Of a stretch of DNA of 64,000 nt, positions 54,444 to 63,107 are shown piece by piece. How positions within the stretch are numbered: position 1 is the stretch's first letter; the number at the start of each line of letters is the position of its first letter. The translations under genes were made by a program, and so were the position numbers. Origin of the DNA: Cupriavidus numazuensis (GTDB lineage Bacteria; Pseudomonadota; Gammaproteobacteria; Burkholderiales; Burkholderiaceae); contig NZ_CAJPVI010000044.1 of the NCBI RefSeq assembly GCF_905397435.1, positions 1 to 64,000 of the forward strand, written 5' to 3'. The notes below the pieces were generated by a model. The model ran no database searches. It was given only the letters and a program-made list of their open reading frames with translations, and was not told the origin of the DNA.

Positions 54444-54493
54444 TGGACCAGTCAAGCTAAATATTGAGTGAGTTCGCTGGACTTTTTGGTCCA
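54444..54493. promoter_or_regulatory. TGGAC inverted repeat in the divergent promoter region
   Basis: TGGAC (54478-54482), 6-nt spacer, GTCCA (54489-54493), with another TGGAC half-site at 54444-54448. They lie in the 309-base region between the acyl-CoA synthetase and tctC, an AT-rich zone, and could be the operator of a regulator for both transcripts. No gene is seen in the region. Confidence 0.4.
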
Positions 54494-54630
54494 AATCAGT
54501 CAAAGATACGGGCCGCGAGCTTGGATTTCGAGTCTTGCGTCTCATTTTTTCGAGCTATCGACGTGACGCAGAGGCACATCCCGGCAAAGAAAGGCAAATA
54601 GCCATCCAACACCATCGCAGGAGACAGACA

Positions 54631-55623
54631 ATGCAACGCAGGCAGTTCCAGACGCTCGCCGTTCGCGCGGGCCTCGCGCTGGCCACGGCGGGTATCGCCA
54701 CCTTCGCCGGCCAGGCCAATGCGCAGGCATGGCCGGCACGGCCCATCACGATCATCGTGCCGGGGGCGCCCGGTGGCACCACCGACATCCCGACCCGCAT
54801 CGTGGCGCAGAAGCTGTCGGCCCTGCTTGGCCAGCCGGTGGTGGTGGACAACCGCGCCGGCTCGGGCGGCATCATCGGCACCCAGGCATTCCTGCAGGCG
54901 CCGGCGGATGGCTACACGTGGCTCGTCGGCAATACCGGCTCGCACGCGATCAACTACACGGCCTACAAGAAGCTGACCTACAAGCCGCAGGACTTCGTGC
55001 CGGTCACGGACATGATCTCGTTCCCGAACGTGCTCGTGGTGAACGCACAGTCGCCGGTGAAGACCGTATCCGACCTGATGGCCGAACTGAAGAAGCAGCC
55101 GGGCAAGCTGTCGTATGCCTCGGCCGGTATCGGCCAGACCACGCACCTGACATCGCTGATGTTCACGCAGCGTACCGGCACGTCGGCCATCCACGTGCCG
55201 TATCGCGGCTCCACGCCGGCGACGACATCGCTGATCGCTGGCGAGACCACATTCATGTTCGACAACCTGACGCAGGCGCTGCCGCAGATCCGCGCGGGCA
55301 AGCTGCGCGCGCTCGCCGTGACGAGCGACCAGCGCCAGGCCAATGTGCCCGATGTGCCGACCATGGCCGAGGCCGGCGTCAAGGACTTCGTCGTGCAGGG
55401 CTGGCTCGGCGTATTCGCCGACGCCAGGGTGCCGCGCGAGATCGTCGCGAAGATGCAGGCGAATCTGGCCAAGGTTCTGCAGGACCCCGACGTGGCGCGC
55501 CGCTTCCGCGAGATGGGCGGCATTCCCGGCGGCGAGCCGCAGGCAAAGTTCGCCGAACTCGTCGGCATGGAACAGAAGCGCTGGGGCGACACCATCCGCC
55601 TTGCCAACCTGACGCTGGACTGA
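54631..55623 (+). CDS. Bug/TctC-family periplasmic solute receptor
   Basis: 330 residues with a signal peptide ending ANAQAWPA. Family signatures: WPARPITIIVPGAPGGTTDIPTR, VVVDNRAGSGGIIG, HVPYRGSTPATTSLIAGE and RALAVTSDQR. These proteins bind carboxylates for tripartite tricarboxylate transporters or for sensing. ATG at 54631 with AGGAGA upstream. It is followed after 63 bases by an acyl-CoA dehydrogenase, typical of Bug receptors in catabolic loci. Confidence 0.92.
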   Translation: MQRRQFQTLAVRAGLALATAGIATFAGQANAQAWPARPITIIVPGAPGGTTDIPTRIVAQKLSALLGQPVVVDNRAGSGGIIGTQAFLQAPADGYTWLVGNTGSHAINYTAYKKLTYKPQDFVPVTDMISFPNVLVVNAQSPVKTVSDLMAELKKQPGKLSYASAGIGQTTHLTSLMFTQRTGTSAIHVPYRGSTPATTSLIAGETTFMFDNLTQALPQIRAGKLRALAVTSDQRQANVPDVPTMAEAGVKDFVVQGWLGVFADARVPREIVAKMQANLAKVLQDPDVARRFREMGGIPGGEPQAKFAELVGMEQKRWGDTIRLANLTLD

Positions 55624-55686
55624 TGGCGCGCTGAGCGTCGCCGGGTCATATCAAGACATTACGGAATTCAAGAAAGGACAAGCAGC

Positions 55687-56835
55687 ATGGTTACCCCTCA
55701 GATGCCCTGGATCTCGGGCGACCTGGAGACGTTCCAGGATGCCATCCGCAAATTCGTCGAGCGCGAACTGGCGCCGAACGAGGAGCGCTGGTGGAAACAG
55801 CAGCACATCGACCGCGAGGTCTGGTACAAGGCCGGCGAAATGGGCATGCTGTGCGCCAGCATTCCGGAGGAGTACGGCGGTGGCGGCGGCACGTTCGCGC
55901 ACGAGGCGATCCTCACGCTCGAGCAGGCACGCGCGGGGGTGAGCAGCCTGGGCACGAACGTGCACTGCGGCATCGTCGCGCACTACATCCTGCGCTATGG
56001 CACCGAGGCGCAGAAGCGCAAGTGGCTGCCGAAGATGGCCACGGGCGAGATGGTCGCGGCCATCGCCATGTCGGAGCCGGGCGCGGGGTCAGACCTCAAG
56101 AACGTCAAGACGCGTGCGCTCAGGGACGGGGACCACTACGTCATCAATGGCTCGAAGACCTTCATCACCAATGGATACCACGCCAACCTGATCCTGGTCG
56201 TGTGCAAGACCGATCCGGAGGCGGGTTCGCGTGGCGTGTCGATCGTGGTGGTCGAGACCGATGGCCAGGAAGGCTTCCGCCGTGGCCGCATCCTCGAAAA
56301 GATCGGGCAGAAGGGCCAGGACACGGCCGAGCTGTTTTTCGACGACATGCGCGTGCCGTGCGAGAACCTGCTCGGCACCGAAGAGGGCAAGGGCTTCTAC
56401 CAGCTGATGCAGCAGTTGCCGCAAGAACGCATGATCATCGCGCTCGGGGCACTCGCCGCGATGGAGCGCGCGATCGGCCTGACCGTCGAGTACGTGCGCA
56501 ACCGCAAGGTATTCGGCGAAGCGTTGCTCGACCTGCAGAACACGCGTTTCAAGCTTGCGGAGTGCCAGACAAACGCCACCATCGCGCGTAGCTTCGTCAA
56601 CGACTGCATGGCCAAGGTCCTGCGCGGAGAGCTGGATCCGGGCACCGCGGCCATGGCCAAGTGGTGGTGCACGCAGCGCGCCTGCGAAATCATCGACGAA
56701 TGCCTGCAGCTGCACGGCGGCTACGGCTACATGATGGAGTACCCGATTGCACGGATGTACGTGAACGCGCGCGTCAGCAAGATCTTCGGCGGATCGAACG
56801 AGATCATGAAGGAGCTGGTCGCGCGCGAGCTGTGA
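55687..56835 (+). CDS. Acyl-CoA dehydrogenase
   Basis: 382-residue flavoprotein. Motifs: MCASIPEEYGG-like GMLCASIPEEYGGGGG, AIAMSEPGAGSDLKNVKT, YVINGSKTFITNGYHA, and QLHGGYGYMMEYPIARMYV near the C-terminus with the FGGSNEIMKELVAREL end. It oxidises acyl-CoA to enoyl-CoA. RBS GAAAGGA lies about 9 bases upstream. Its stop codon abuts that of the convergent porin (TGATCA at 56833-56838). Confidence 0.93.
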   Translation: MVTPQMPWISGDLETFQDAIRKFVERELAPNEERWWKQQHIDREVWYKAGEMGMLCASIPEEYGGGGGTFAHEAILTLEQARAGVSSLGTNVHCGIVAHYILRYGTEAQKRKWLPKMATGEMVAAIAMSEPGAGSDLKNVKTRALRDGDHYVINGSKTFITNGYHANLILVVCKTDPEAGSRGVSIVVVETDGQEGFRRGRILEKIGQKGQDTAELFFDDMRVPCENLLGTEEGKGFYQLMQQLPQERMIIALGALAAMERAIGLTVEYVRNRKVFGEALLDLQNTRFKLAECQTNATIARSFVNDCMAKVLRGELDPGTAAMAKWWCTQRACEIIDECLQLHGGYGYMMEYPIARMYVNARVSKIFGGSNEIMKELVAREL

Positions 56836-57540
56836 TCAGAAGCGGTGCCGCAGCCCGATCACCGCGCCGAACTGGTTGTCCCGGGCCCCGATCTGCTCGG
56901 TCGGGCCCGACAGCGCCGTCGCGTACGGATTCAGTGACGGGCCGAAACCGGTCAGGCCCATGGCCGGGCTGTTGCGGCTGCGGGCAAATCCGAGCGTGGT
57001 GAAGACGTCGGTGCGTTTCGAGTACGCATAGGACCCCGTCAGCATGAAGCTGTACGGATCGCCGGCGCCGGTCTGGGCATCGTTGTAGTAGGCCGCGCCC
57101 CCGACCTGGATCGCGGACGTGACCTGGTACTGCACGCCAAGCCAGTACAGGTTGGTGCGCAGCCCGACGGTATTGAAGCTGTCGTAAGACCAGCGGTACC
57201 CGGCGATCGCCCTTGCCGGCCCGAGCGAGTACGCGGCGCCGATGCTCGCGCGGTTAGCCAGGTTAGTGCTGCCGACATCCGGGTAGCTGCCGTTTTCGAC
57301 CGCCATGAATGCCTTCAGGCCGGTGCCCGGTTCACTGCCATGGCGCAGCCCCCAGCGTGATTCCGACAGTTCCGCGGCGTATTCGCGCATGACATAGCGG
57401 CCGCCTGTGCCGGTGGCGGCCGCGCTGGCGGTGTATTCGACCCCGGCATCGGCAATGCCGTAGCGCACGGCGCTGGTTTGCGCATGGGCGGCGACGGCCA
57501 GCATCGACAGTGCGGCCAGGCAGGCTAGACGGATCTTCAT
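56836..57540 (-). CDS. Gram-negative porin, internally shortened
   Basis: 234 residues against the usual 340-390. Signal peptide MKIRLACLAALSMLAVAAHA, first strands SAVRYGIADAGVEYTAS and ESRWGLRHGSEPGTGLKAFMAVENGSY, then a jump to NRASIGAAYSLGPARAIAGYRW and the last strands ending VIGLRHRF. About 120 residues, including the loop-3 region, are missing without a frame break. The result could be a small barrel or non-functional. RBS GAGGG before ATG 57540. Confidence 0.85.
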   Translation of the reverse strand: MKIRLACLAALSMLAVAAHAQTSAVRYGIADAGVEYTASAAATGTGGRYVMREYAAELSESRWGLRHGSEPGTGLKAFMAVENGSYPDVGSTNLANRASIGAAYSLGPARAIAGYRWSYDSFNTVGLRTNLYWLGVQYQVTSAIQVGGAAYYNDAQTGAGDPYSFMLTGSYAYSKRTDVFTTLGFARSRNSPAMGLTGFGPSLNPYATALSGPTEQIGARDNQFGAVIGLRHRF

Positions 57541-57807
57541 GTTCGGGCCCTCGTCATGTGGGACAGCAAACCGGTCAATGGTGCTATGACGCAGAAGATC
57601 GTCTGCGCTGACCGTCTGTTTTCGCACATGGAGATCGCACATCGGCACGCGCATGCCGGATACGGCATGTCGGGCCAGTCCATGTGTCAGGCAATGCGGT
57701 GCAGCAGGCGCCCGCCCGGTCAGGCCTCGGGCGGGATTTCACTGATGAAGCAGGTATGTCGCATCAATCGGCCGCGCGCGTTCCACGAAGGCGCGGTACG
57801 AATGCTG

Positions 57808-58233
57808 TCAGCCCAGGCAACCGATGCCGTACTGCAGTGCACGCAACTCGTCGGCGTGTTCGCGGTAGCGGTCGGCACGGCTCCAGTATTCGGTGGTCTG
57901 CATCGCGCGCTCCGTCGCGCGTATCCGGTAGTCGATGATCAGGCACTGGTTCCAGAATGCGTTCTGCAGGCGCATGTCGGCTTCGTAGTCGGCATCGCGC
58001 AGTGCTGCCGGCTGCAAGCCGAGAGACGTCGCGGCCCGGGCGGACTTCTGGTTTTTTGCGAGGCCCGGAACCGTCTGTACATGCGAGCGCATGGTGGCCG
58101 TGACGTTGCGGTAGCCCGCGGGGCACGATGCCGATGTGTAGAGCGTTTCATTGCCGCTCTGGCATTTGGTGACTGCCTGCGCCAGGCCGCTGGCGGCCAG
58201 CAGCAACGTCATCACGGCGAGTTGTCTGACCAT
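57808..58233 (-). CDS. Small exported hypothetical protein (141 aa)
   Basis: Signal peptide MVRQLAVMTLLLAASGLAQA, then VTKCQSGNETLYTSASCPAGYRN, a Cys pair as in DUF4124-type proteins, and a helical C-terminus with a last Cys (GIGCLG). Function unknown. ATG at 58233 has GGAGG upstream. Monocistronic. Confidence 0.75.
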   Translation of the reverse strand: MVRQLAVMTLLLAASGLAQAVTKCQSGNETLYTSASCPAGYRNVTATMRSHVQTVPGLAKNQKSARAATSLGLQPAALRDADYEADMRLQNAFWNQCLIIDYRIRATERAMQTTEYWSRADRYREHADELRALQYGIGCLG

Positions 58234-58371
58234 GGCCGTGTCCTCCCGCGAACATCGATGGAATCAATGTAGGCAGGGATCGACGCGGTTGCCAGGAGTA
58301 GTTTCCGGCCTTTGTGAAGCGCGGCAGTGTGCAGAGCCGCTTTCGCGTCACACCGGAAACCGGGGTGAAGG

Positions 58372-60918
58372 TCAGCCAGGCGTGCCGGAAGTGGCTGGCA
58401 CGGCTGTCGCCGGTACGGAGGAGGGCTGAGCCGGCAAGGCGGCCGGCGATGCCGGTGTCGTGGTGGCCGCCGTGTCTGCCGATGGCGACGATTGGGCCGG
58501 AGCCGGAACGGGAGTCGGCGCCGGTTCGGGCGCCGCGACCACGACTTCGCCGCGATCTAGCGCCATGCCGGAAGCGTCGGACGCTTCCGGGGCATTGGCC
58601 AACGGTGCCGGTGGCTGCGGCGTGACGTCGGCTTCCGGGGACGGCAACGCCGGGCGGCGCGGTGCGGGACGCGTGGCCGGCGCGTCTGGCGTGGCCGTCC
58701 CGCCGAAGAGGCGCTTGAACCATCCGCGCACCTGCGAGGCCAGCGCGCTGAAGACGCCCGATTCCTCTTGCTCGGCAAAGCGCGCCCGGCCATCGATGAT
58801 GCGGCCGCGCAACGAACGCTGGTAGAAATCGCCGACGATCGGCAGCGCGCTGTGGGCGCCTTGGCCCCAGTAGTCGCTGCGCAGCGTGACGCGGCTGTCA
58901 TTGAAGCCGACCCATGCGCCCGCCACCAGCTCGGGTTGCATCAGGATGAACCAGCCGTCGGCATTGTCCTGTGTGGTGCCGGTCTTGCCTGCCACATCGG
59001 CGCGGATGCCGAAGCGCGAGCGGATGGCCGCGCCGGTGCCGCGGTCGATGACGTCGCGCATCACGTCGAGCAGCGTCTGCGTGGTGGCGGCGGGCAGGGC
59101 GCGCTCGGCGCGCGCCGGCTGGAATTCCTGCAGGACCTTGCCGTCGCGGTCTTCAATGCGCGTCACCATGGTCGGAGCGATGTATTCGCCCGCGTTGGCG
59201 ATGGTGGCATAGGACGCCACCATTTCCTTGAGCGTCACCGGGCTCGTGCCCAACGCCAGCGAAGGGACCGTGTCGAGCTTGCTGTCGCGCACGCCCATGG
59301 CGCGCGCGAGCTTGGCCACGCGCGCGGGACCGACTTCCTGCATCAGTTGGGCGGTGATGGTGTTGCGCGAATAGACCAGGCCGTCGCGCAGCGACATGGC
59401 GCGGCCGCTGGGGCGGCCTTCATCGGTCGGACGCCACACTTCGCCGCCGGCAAGCTGGATCTCGACGGGCTGGTCCACCAGCGTATCGTCAGGCGTCTTG
59501 CCTTGCTCAAATGCGGCGCCGTAGACAAAGGGCTTGAACGTGGAGCCCGGCTGGCGTCGCGCGCTCTGCACGTGGTCGAACGCGTCCTGGGTGTAGTCGC
59601 GGCTGCCGACCCATGCGCGAATCTGGCCCGTGCGCGGATCGATGGCGATGAAGCCGGCCTGGATGCGCGTCTTCTGCTGGCGCAGCGCCTGCATGAACGC
59701 GGTATCGGCAAGCAGGTGCTTGAGGGCGTCTTCGGCCGGCGTACCAGCGGCCACGGCGTTGCGGTACTCGGGTGTTTCGCGCACGAAAGCCTGCACCAGG
59801 TCCTTGCTCGCGGCCCAGCCCGCACGCGGCGCCCATGCGGCATTGGCAATCGACTGCAACCGGTTGCCCTGCGCCGTGACGGCCTGCGTGGCGAGCGCCT
59901 GCAGGCGGGCATCGATGGTGGTGTGCACGACCAGTCCATCGGCATAGATGTCATAGCCGTTGCGGTCGGCCCAGCCGATCAGCCACTTGCGCAGTTGCTG
60001 GGCAAAGTGCGGCGCTGGTCCGGGCGGCTCGGTCTGGCGTTCGAAGTCGATGCGCAGCGGCCGCTTGCTGAGCTGGTCGAGGCGGCCCGCGTCGAGCTTG
60101 CCGCGCTTGACCATCTGCGCCAGCACGGTATTGCGGCGGTCCAGCGCACGCTCGGGGTTCAGCACCGGGTTGTAGTAGCTGTTGCCCTTGAGCATGCCGA
60201 TCAGCGTGGCGCTCTGCAGCACGTCGAGCGAGCGCGCCGACTTGTCGAAGTACGTACGCGCGGCCATTTCGATGCCGTAGGCGTTGTACAGGAACGGCAC
60301 CGTGTTCAGGTACGTCTCGAGGATCTGCTCCTTGGTGTAGAGCGCCTCGATCTTGAACGCGGTAATCGCTTCCTTGAGCTTGCGCGTCATCGTCGGCGCA
60401 CGGCCGATCTCATCCGGATACAGATTGCGCGCGAGCTGCTGGGTGATGGTCGAGCCGCCCTGGCGGTCGCCGGAGAACGTGTGCAGCGCCGCCGAGGCGG
60501 TGCGCCGCCAGTCCAGCCCATGGTGCTGGTAGAAGCGGTGGTCTTCGGTAGCGATCAGCGCATCGACCACATTGGGCGAGATCTCCGACAGCTTCACCCA
60601 CTCGCGGTTGGCCCACTTGAAGACCGCCAGTTCCTTCCCGTCGGACGACAGCACCTGCGCCGGACGCTCGAACCTGGCCTTGCGGATATCGCTGATGCCG
60701 GGCGTGAACGGGATCAGCACCAGCACATAGAGCAGGAATGCGGCGGGAACGGCAGCCACGGCCAGCCAGACCTGCCGGCGCGTCGGGCGCCGCAGGGACG
60801 ACAGCGACTGGAGCGATGCCTGGGACCGGAGGGACGTGAGGCGCTGCACCGGTTGCAGATGTCCCCAGGCCCGGGCAAGCGGAGGGACGAGCAGGGACTT
60901 GATCTTGTCCAGCCTCAT
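58372..60918 (-). CDS. Penicillin-binding protein 1A (transglycosylase/transpeptidase)
   Basis: 848 residues, class A PBP (ponA/mrcA type). A cytoplasmic basic start and one anchor helix (VWLAVAAVPAAFLLYVLVLI) precede glycosyltransferase family 51 (about 95-270; catalytic Glu in ATEDHRFYQHHG, second in GGSTITQQLARN). The transpeptidase domain (about 390-700) has active Ser in GSTFKPF, YSRNT and KTGTT. The last 110 residues are a low-complexity Ala/Pro/Thr/Ser tail. ATG at 60918. It builds and cross-links peptidoglycan. Confidence 0.93.
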   Translation of the reverse strand: MRLDKIKSLLVPPLARAWGHLQPVQRLTSLRSQASLQSLSSLRRPTRRQVWLAVAAVPAAFLLYVLVLIPFTPGISDIRKARFERPAQVLSSDGKELAVFKWANREWVKLSEISPNVVDALIATEDHRFYQHHGLDWRRTASAALHTFSGDRQGGSTITQQLARNLYPDEIGRAPTMTRKLKEAITAFKIEALYTKEQILETYLNTVPFLYNAYGIEMAARTYFDKSARSLDVLQSATLIGMLKGNSYYNPVLNPERALDRRNTVLAQMVKRGKLDAGRLDQLSKRPLRIDFERQTEPPGPAPHFAQQLRKWLIGWADRNGYDIYADGLVVHTTIDARLQALATQAVTAQGNRLQSIANAAWAPRAGWAASKDLVQAFVRETPEYRNAVAAGTPAEDALKHLLADTAFMQALRQQKTRIQAGFIAIDPRTGQIRAWVGSRDYTQDAFDHVQSARRQPGSTFKPFVYGAAFEQGKTPDDTLVDQPVEIQLAGGEVWRPTDEGRPSGRAMSLRDGLVYSRNTITAQLMQEVGPARVAKLARAMGVRDSKLDTVPSLALGTSPVTLKEMVASYATIANAGEYIAPTMVTRIEDRDGKVLQEFQPARAERALPAATTQTLLDVMRDVIDRGTGAAIRSRFGIRADVAGKTGTTQDNADGWFILMQPELVAGAWVGFNDSRVTLRSDYWGQGAHSALPIVGDFYQRSLRGRIIDGRARFAEQEESGVFSALASQVRGWFKRLFGGTATPDAPATRPAPRRPALPSPEADVTPQPPAPLANAPEASDASGMALDRGEVVVAAPEPAPTPVPAPAQSSPSADTAATTTPASPAALPAQPSSVPATAVPATSGTPG

Positions 60919-61192
60919 GACGCAACCACGATCATCGCAAGGCGGGGGCAAAGGACTGCGCGGGGCACTGGGAATACCGGTCTTCGAAAAGTCTGAATCC
61001 TACCAAAACGACCGGGTTTGCACTGAGAAGACTAGAGGGAGAGAACTGCATACGTCACTTTTTAATCTTGAATTGTGAGCGTTGCGTCATAAAGCTTTCA
61101 TAACAGCCCGTCAGAATGCGCAGGCCTCCGAGGTGGCCGGGTATGCCACGCATCCCAGGCCGTTCCAGGCAGGTTCTCCCTAGAACGATAAG

Positions 61193-61308
61193 TTGGATAA
61201 AACACTGAAGAAAGCTCTCCTGGCAATGACGGTAGCCGCGGCGTCGGCACCGTGGTGCCGGGTGAAAACCAGGCCGGTGCCACCATCGGCCTGCGTCACC
61301 GGTACTAA
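61193..61308 (+). pseudogene. Porin reduced to its signal peptide and last strand
   Basis: Frame 61193 gives a porin-type signal peptide (MDKTLKKALLAMTVAAASA, TTG start). From about 61250, in another frame, VVPGENQAGATIGLRHRY then TAA (61306-61308) is the conserved end of Gram-negative porins. Some 300 residues between are missing and the junction is out of frame. The 429-base gap 60919-61347 holds no other gene; a GC-rich hairpin (61316-61342) lies between the relic and arsR. Confidence 0.7.
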
Positions 61309-61347
61309 GCGCAGCGCCCCGCCTGGCATGGCCTGGCGGGGCAGTGA

Positions 61348-61704
61348 TCATATCGGCTCTTGCGTTTCGACGGCCGCCTTGAGTTTCAGCAGCGCGTGAT
61401 CCCAGTGCTGCGAAATGGTTTCGAGCGATCGCCGCGCCAGTTCGACTTGCGCGGGATCGAACTGCCAGAGCCGTTCGCGCCCGACCTTGAAGTCGTGCGC
61501 GAGCCCGGCTTCCGCGAGTACCTGCAAATGTTTGGTGACGGCTTGCCGCGTCATGGCGCTGCCTGCCGTGAGCTGGGCAATGGACATCGCCCCGCCAGCA
61601 CATAACGCGACAACCAGCCTCAGGCGGGTTTCATCGCCCAGCGCTGCAAACACTGCGGCGCGTGCCCGCAGGTCGGGCAGTGTTTCATGCGGGATGATCG
61701 ACAT
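61348..61704 (-). CDS. ArsR-family transcription regulator
   Basis: 118 residues. Winged HTH with FAALGDETRLRLVVALC, IAQLTAGSAMTRQAVTKHLQVLAEAGL and the wing RERLWQFD. No metal-binding cysteine motif of ArsR/SmtB (ELCVCDL) is present, so it is of the metal-independent SRPBCC-associated kind. Its start overlaps the upstream SRPBCC gene by 20 bases. Confidence 0.9.
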   Translation of the reverse strand: MSIIPHETLPDLRARAAVFAALGDETRLRLVVALCAGGAMSIAQLTAGSAMTRQAVTKHLQVLAEAGLAHDFKVGRERLWQFDPAQVELARRSLETISQHWDHALLKLKAAVETQEPI

Positions 61705-62152
61705 GGCCGGCGATATTGCGCATCTGTTCGTCCCAGCCGCCGCTGTTCATGCGGAACGCTTCCAGGCGCCGACGGGGCGGGATCTGGTCGAAGCCGCTTT
61801 CGACGACGGTCAGCAACGTGCCGCCATCGGCAGGTTGGAGTTCGAACACCACCAGCGTGGTCGGCTCGTCCGAGTAGTCACGGCCGCGCTCGACCGCAGC
61901 GGGGTGCCAGCGCCATGAGAGCCGCCGCTGCGACTCCATCTGCTCGATCCACGCTTCGAACACGACGTGTTCGTATCCGGGGTAGGTCACATGGCCGCGT
62001 ACCTGCGCACCGGGGGCGAAAACGACGCCGTCGTCGAATTTCACGCCAAACCAGCTGCCGAAGCTCGCGGCATCGGACAGCGCGTGCCACACACGCGCCA
62101 CCGGCGCCTTGAGCACAATGCTGCGTTCAATGCGGTCCGTGGATGAAGTCAT
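61685..62152 (-). CDS. SRPBCC/AHSA1 domain protein
   Basis: 155 residues of the Aha1/START-like family: IERSIVLKAPVARVWHALSDAASFGSWFG at the N-terminus and GGTLLTVVESGFDQIP, then WDEQMRNIAGHV. Such proteins bind small hydrophobic molecules and often sit with an ArsR gene. The ATG at 62152 follows AGGAGG, which is buried in a 22-bp palindrome. First gene of a two-gene transcript with arsR. Confidence 0.9.
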   Translation of the reverse strand: MTSSTDRIERSIVLKAPVARVWHALSDAASFGSWFGVKFDDGVVFAPGAQVRGHVTYPGYEHVVFEAWIEQMESQRRLSWRWHPAAVERGRDYSDEPTTLVVFELQPADGGTLLTVVESGFDQIPPRRRLEAFRMNSGGWDEQMRNIAGHVDHPA

Positions 62153-62202
62153 GGCTAGCCTCCTAATATGCAACTACTTGGTTGCATATTAGGAGGCTAG
62201 CC
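62153..62202. promoter_or_regulatory. 22-bp perfect inverted repeat over the SRPBCC ribosome binding site
   Basis: Arms 62153-62174 and 62181-62202 are exact reverse complements with a 6-nt loop (tacttg). On the minus strand the AGGAGG next to ATG 62152 lies in the arm, so an RNA hairpin would hide it. The inner part TATGCAAC-N6-GTTGCATA also looks like a dimeric HTH operator. Confidence 0.75.
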
Positions 62203-62237
62203 TGTAAAGCGCAACTCGCAGGCTGCGCTTTCTTGCG

Positions 62238-62858
62238 TCAGGCCGCTTGCTTCAGCGTGGCGAGCGCGCGGCGGCCCGCGGCGAGTTGCCGTGCCACTTC
62301 GGCGACGCGTGCGCCCAGATGCTCGGCGGTGCGCAGGTCAGCCAGCGGCGGCACCACATCGGCGCTTTCATCGGCATTGGACTGCGCGGCGGCGCCCAGG
62401 AAGAAGCCGTGGCGGTTCAGCGAATCCTCGGTCGACTTCGAATTGTTGTGGCCCGGAGGCAGGCCAAGGTTCACCCAGTGCATGCCGTGCTGGGCCGCAA
62501 AGATCGAGATCTGCTGCAGCGTGGCGAGCTTGTCGCCCGAACGCGATGCCGAATTCGTGAAGCCCGCCGCCACCTTGTTTGCCCACTTGCCACCCTTGGC
62601 GAAGACATTGCGCGAGGTTGCGTCCATGAAGCCCTTGAACTGCGCCGAGGCGCTGCCCATGTAGGTCGGCGATCCGAAGATGATGCCCTCGACCTCTTCG
62701 AGCGTGTCCCAGTGCTGGTCAATATCGTCGACGCTGATCAGCAGGCTTTCCACGCCTTCGACGCTGCCGGCGCCGCGGGCAACGGCCTGGGCCTGCTTGG
62801 CGGTGTGGCCGTAGCCGCTGTGATAGACGATGGCGATGCGGGTTTGGTGGGTGTTCAT
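62238..62858 (-). CDS. Flavodoxin-family NAD(P)H:quinone reductase, WrbA-like
   Basis: 206 residues. FMN phosphate loop YHSGYGHT at about residues 12-19, then GIIFGSPTYMGS and the flavodoxin-like fold. Relatives reduce quinones by two electrons using NAD(P)H. ATG at 62858. Divergent from the TonB receptor across 250 bases. Confidence 0.87.
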   Translation of the reverse strand: MNTHQTRIAIVYHSGYGHTAKQAQAVARGAGSVEGVESLLISVDDIDQHWDTLEEVEGIIFGSPTYMGSASAQFKGFMDATSRNVFAKGGKWANKVAAGFTNSASRSGDKLATLQQISIFAAQHGMHWVNLGLPPGHNNSKSTEDSLNRHGFFLGAAAQSNADESADVVPPLADLRTAEHLGARVAEVARQLAAGRRALATLKQAA

Positions 62859-63107
62859 GGTGTGTTGCCTCACTCGATAAACAAAACAGTTGAATCTGGT
62901 TTCTGCCGGCTATGCGTTGTATTTGCTGCCGTTGAAAGAAGTCTAGACGGCAGAATAGGGGCGGCGATGGCTCATCTATAAATGAGTTCTTGAAATTTTT
63001 TGATAAATTGCCGTCGCACAGGAAAGGGGTTTTCCCGCAACCCGTCGCATGGCAAATCCGGCGCAGACCATATAAAGTTATCCCGCATCCACCCAACCCG
63101 GCGCAGG

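Noticed and set aside
61193..61399. 68-codon frame as an intact small protein
   Set aside because: Only its signal peptide is meaningful; the rest is out of frame with the porin C-terminus, so I list it as a pseudogene.
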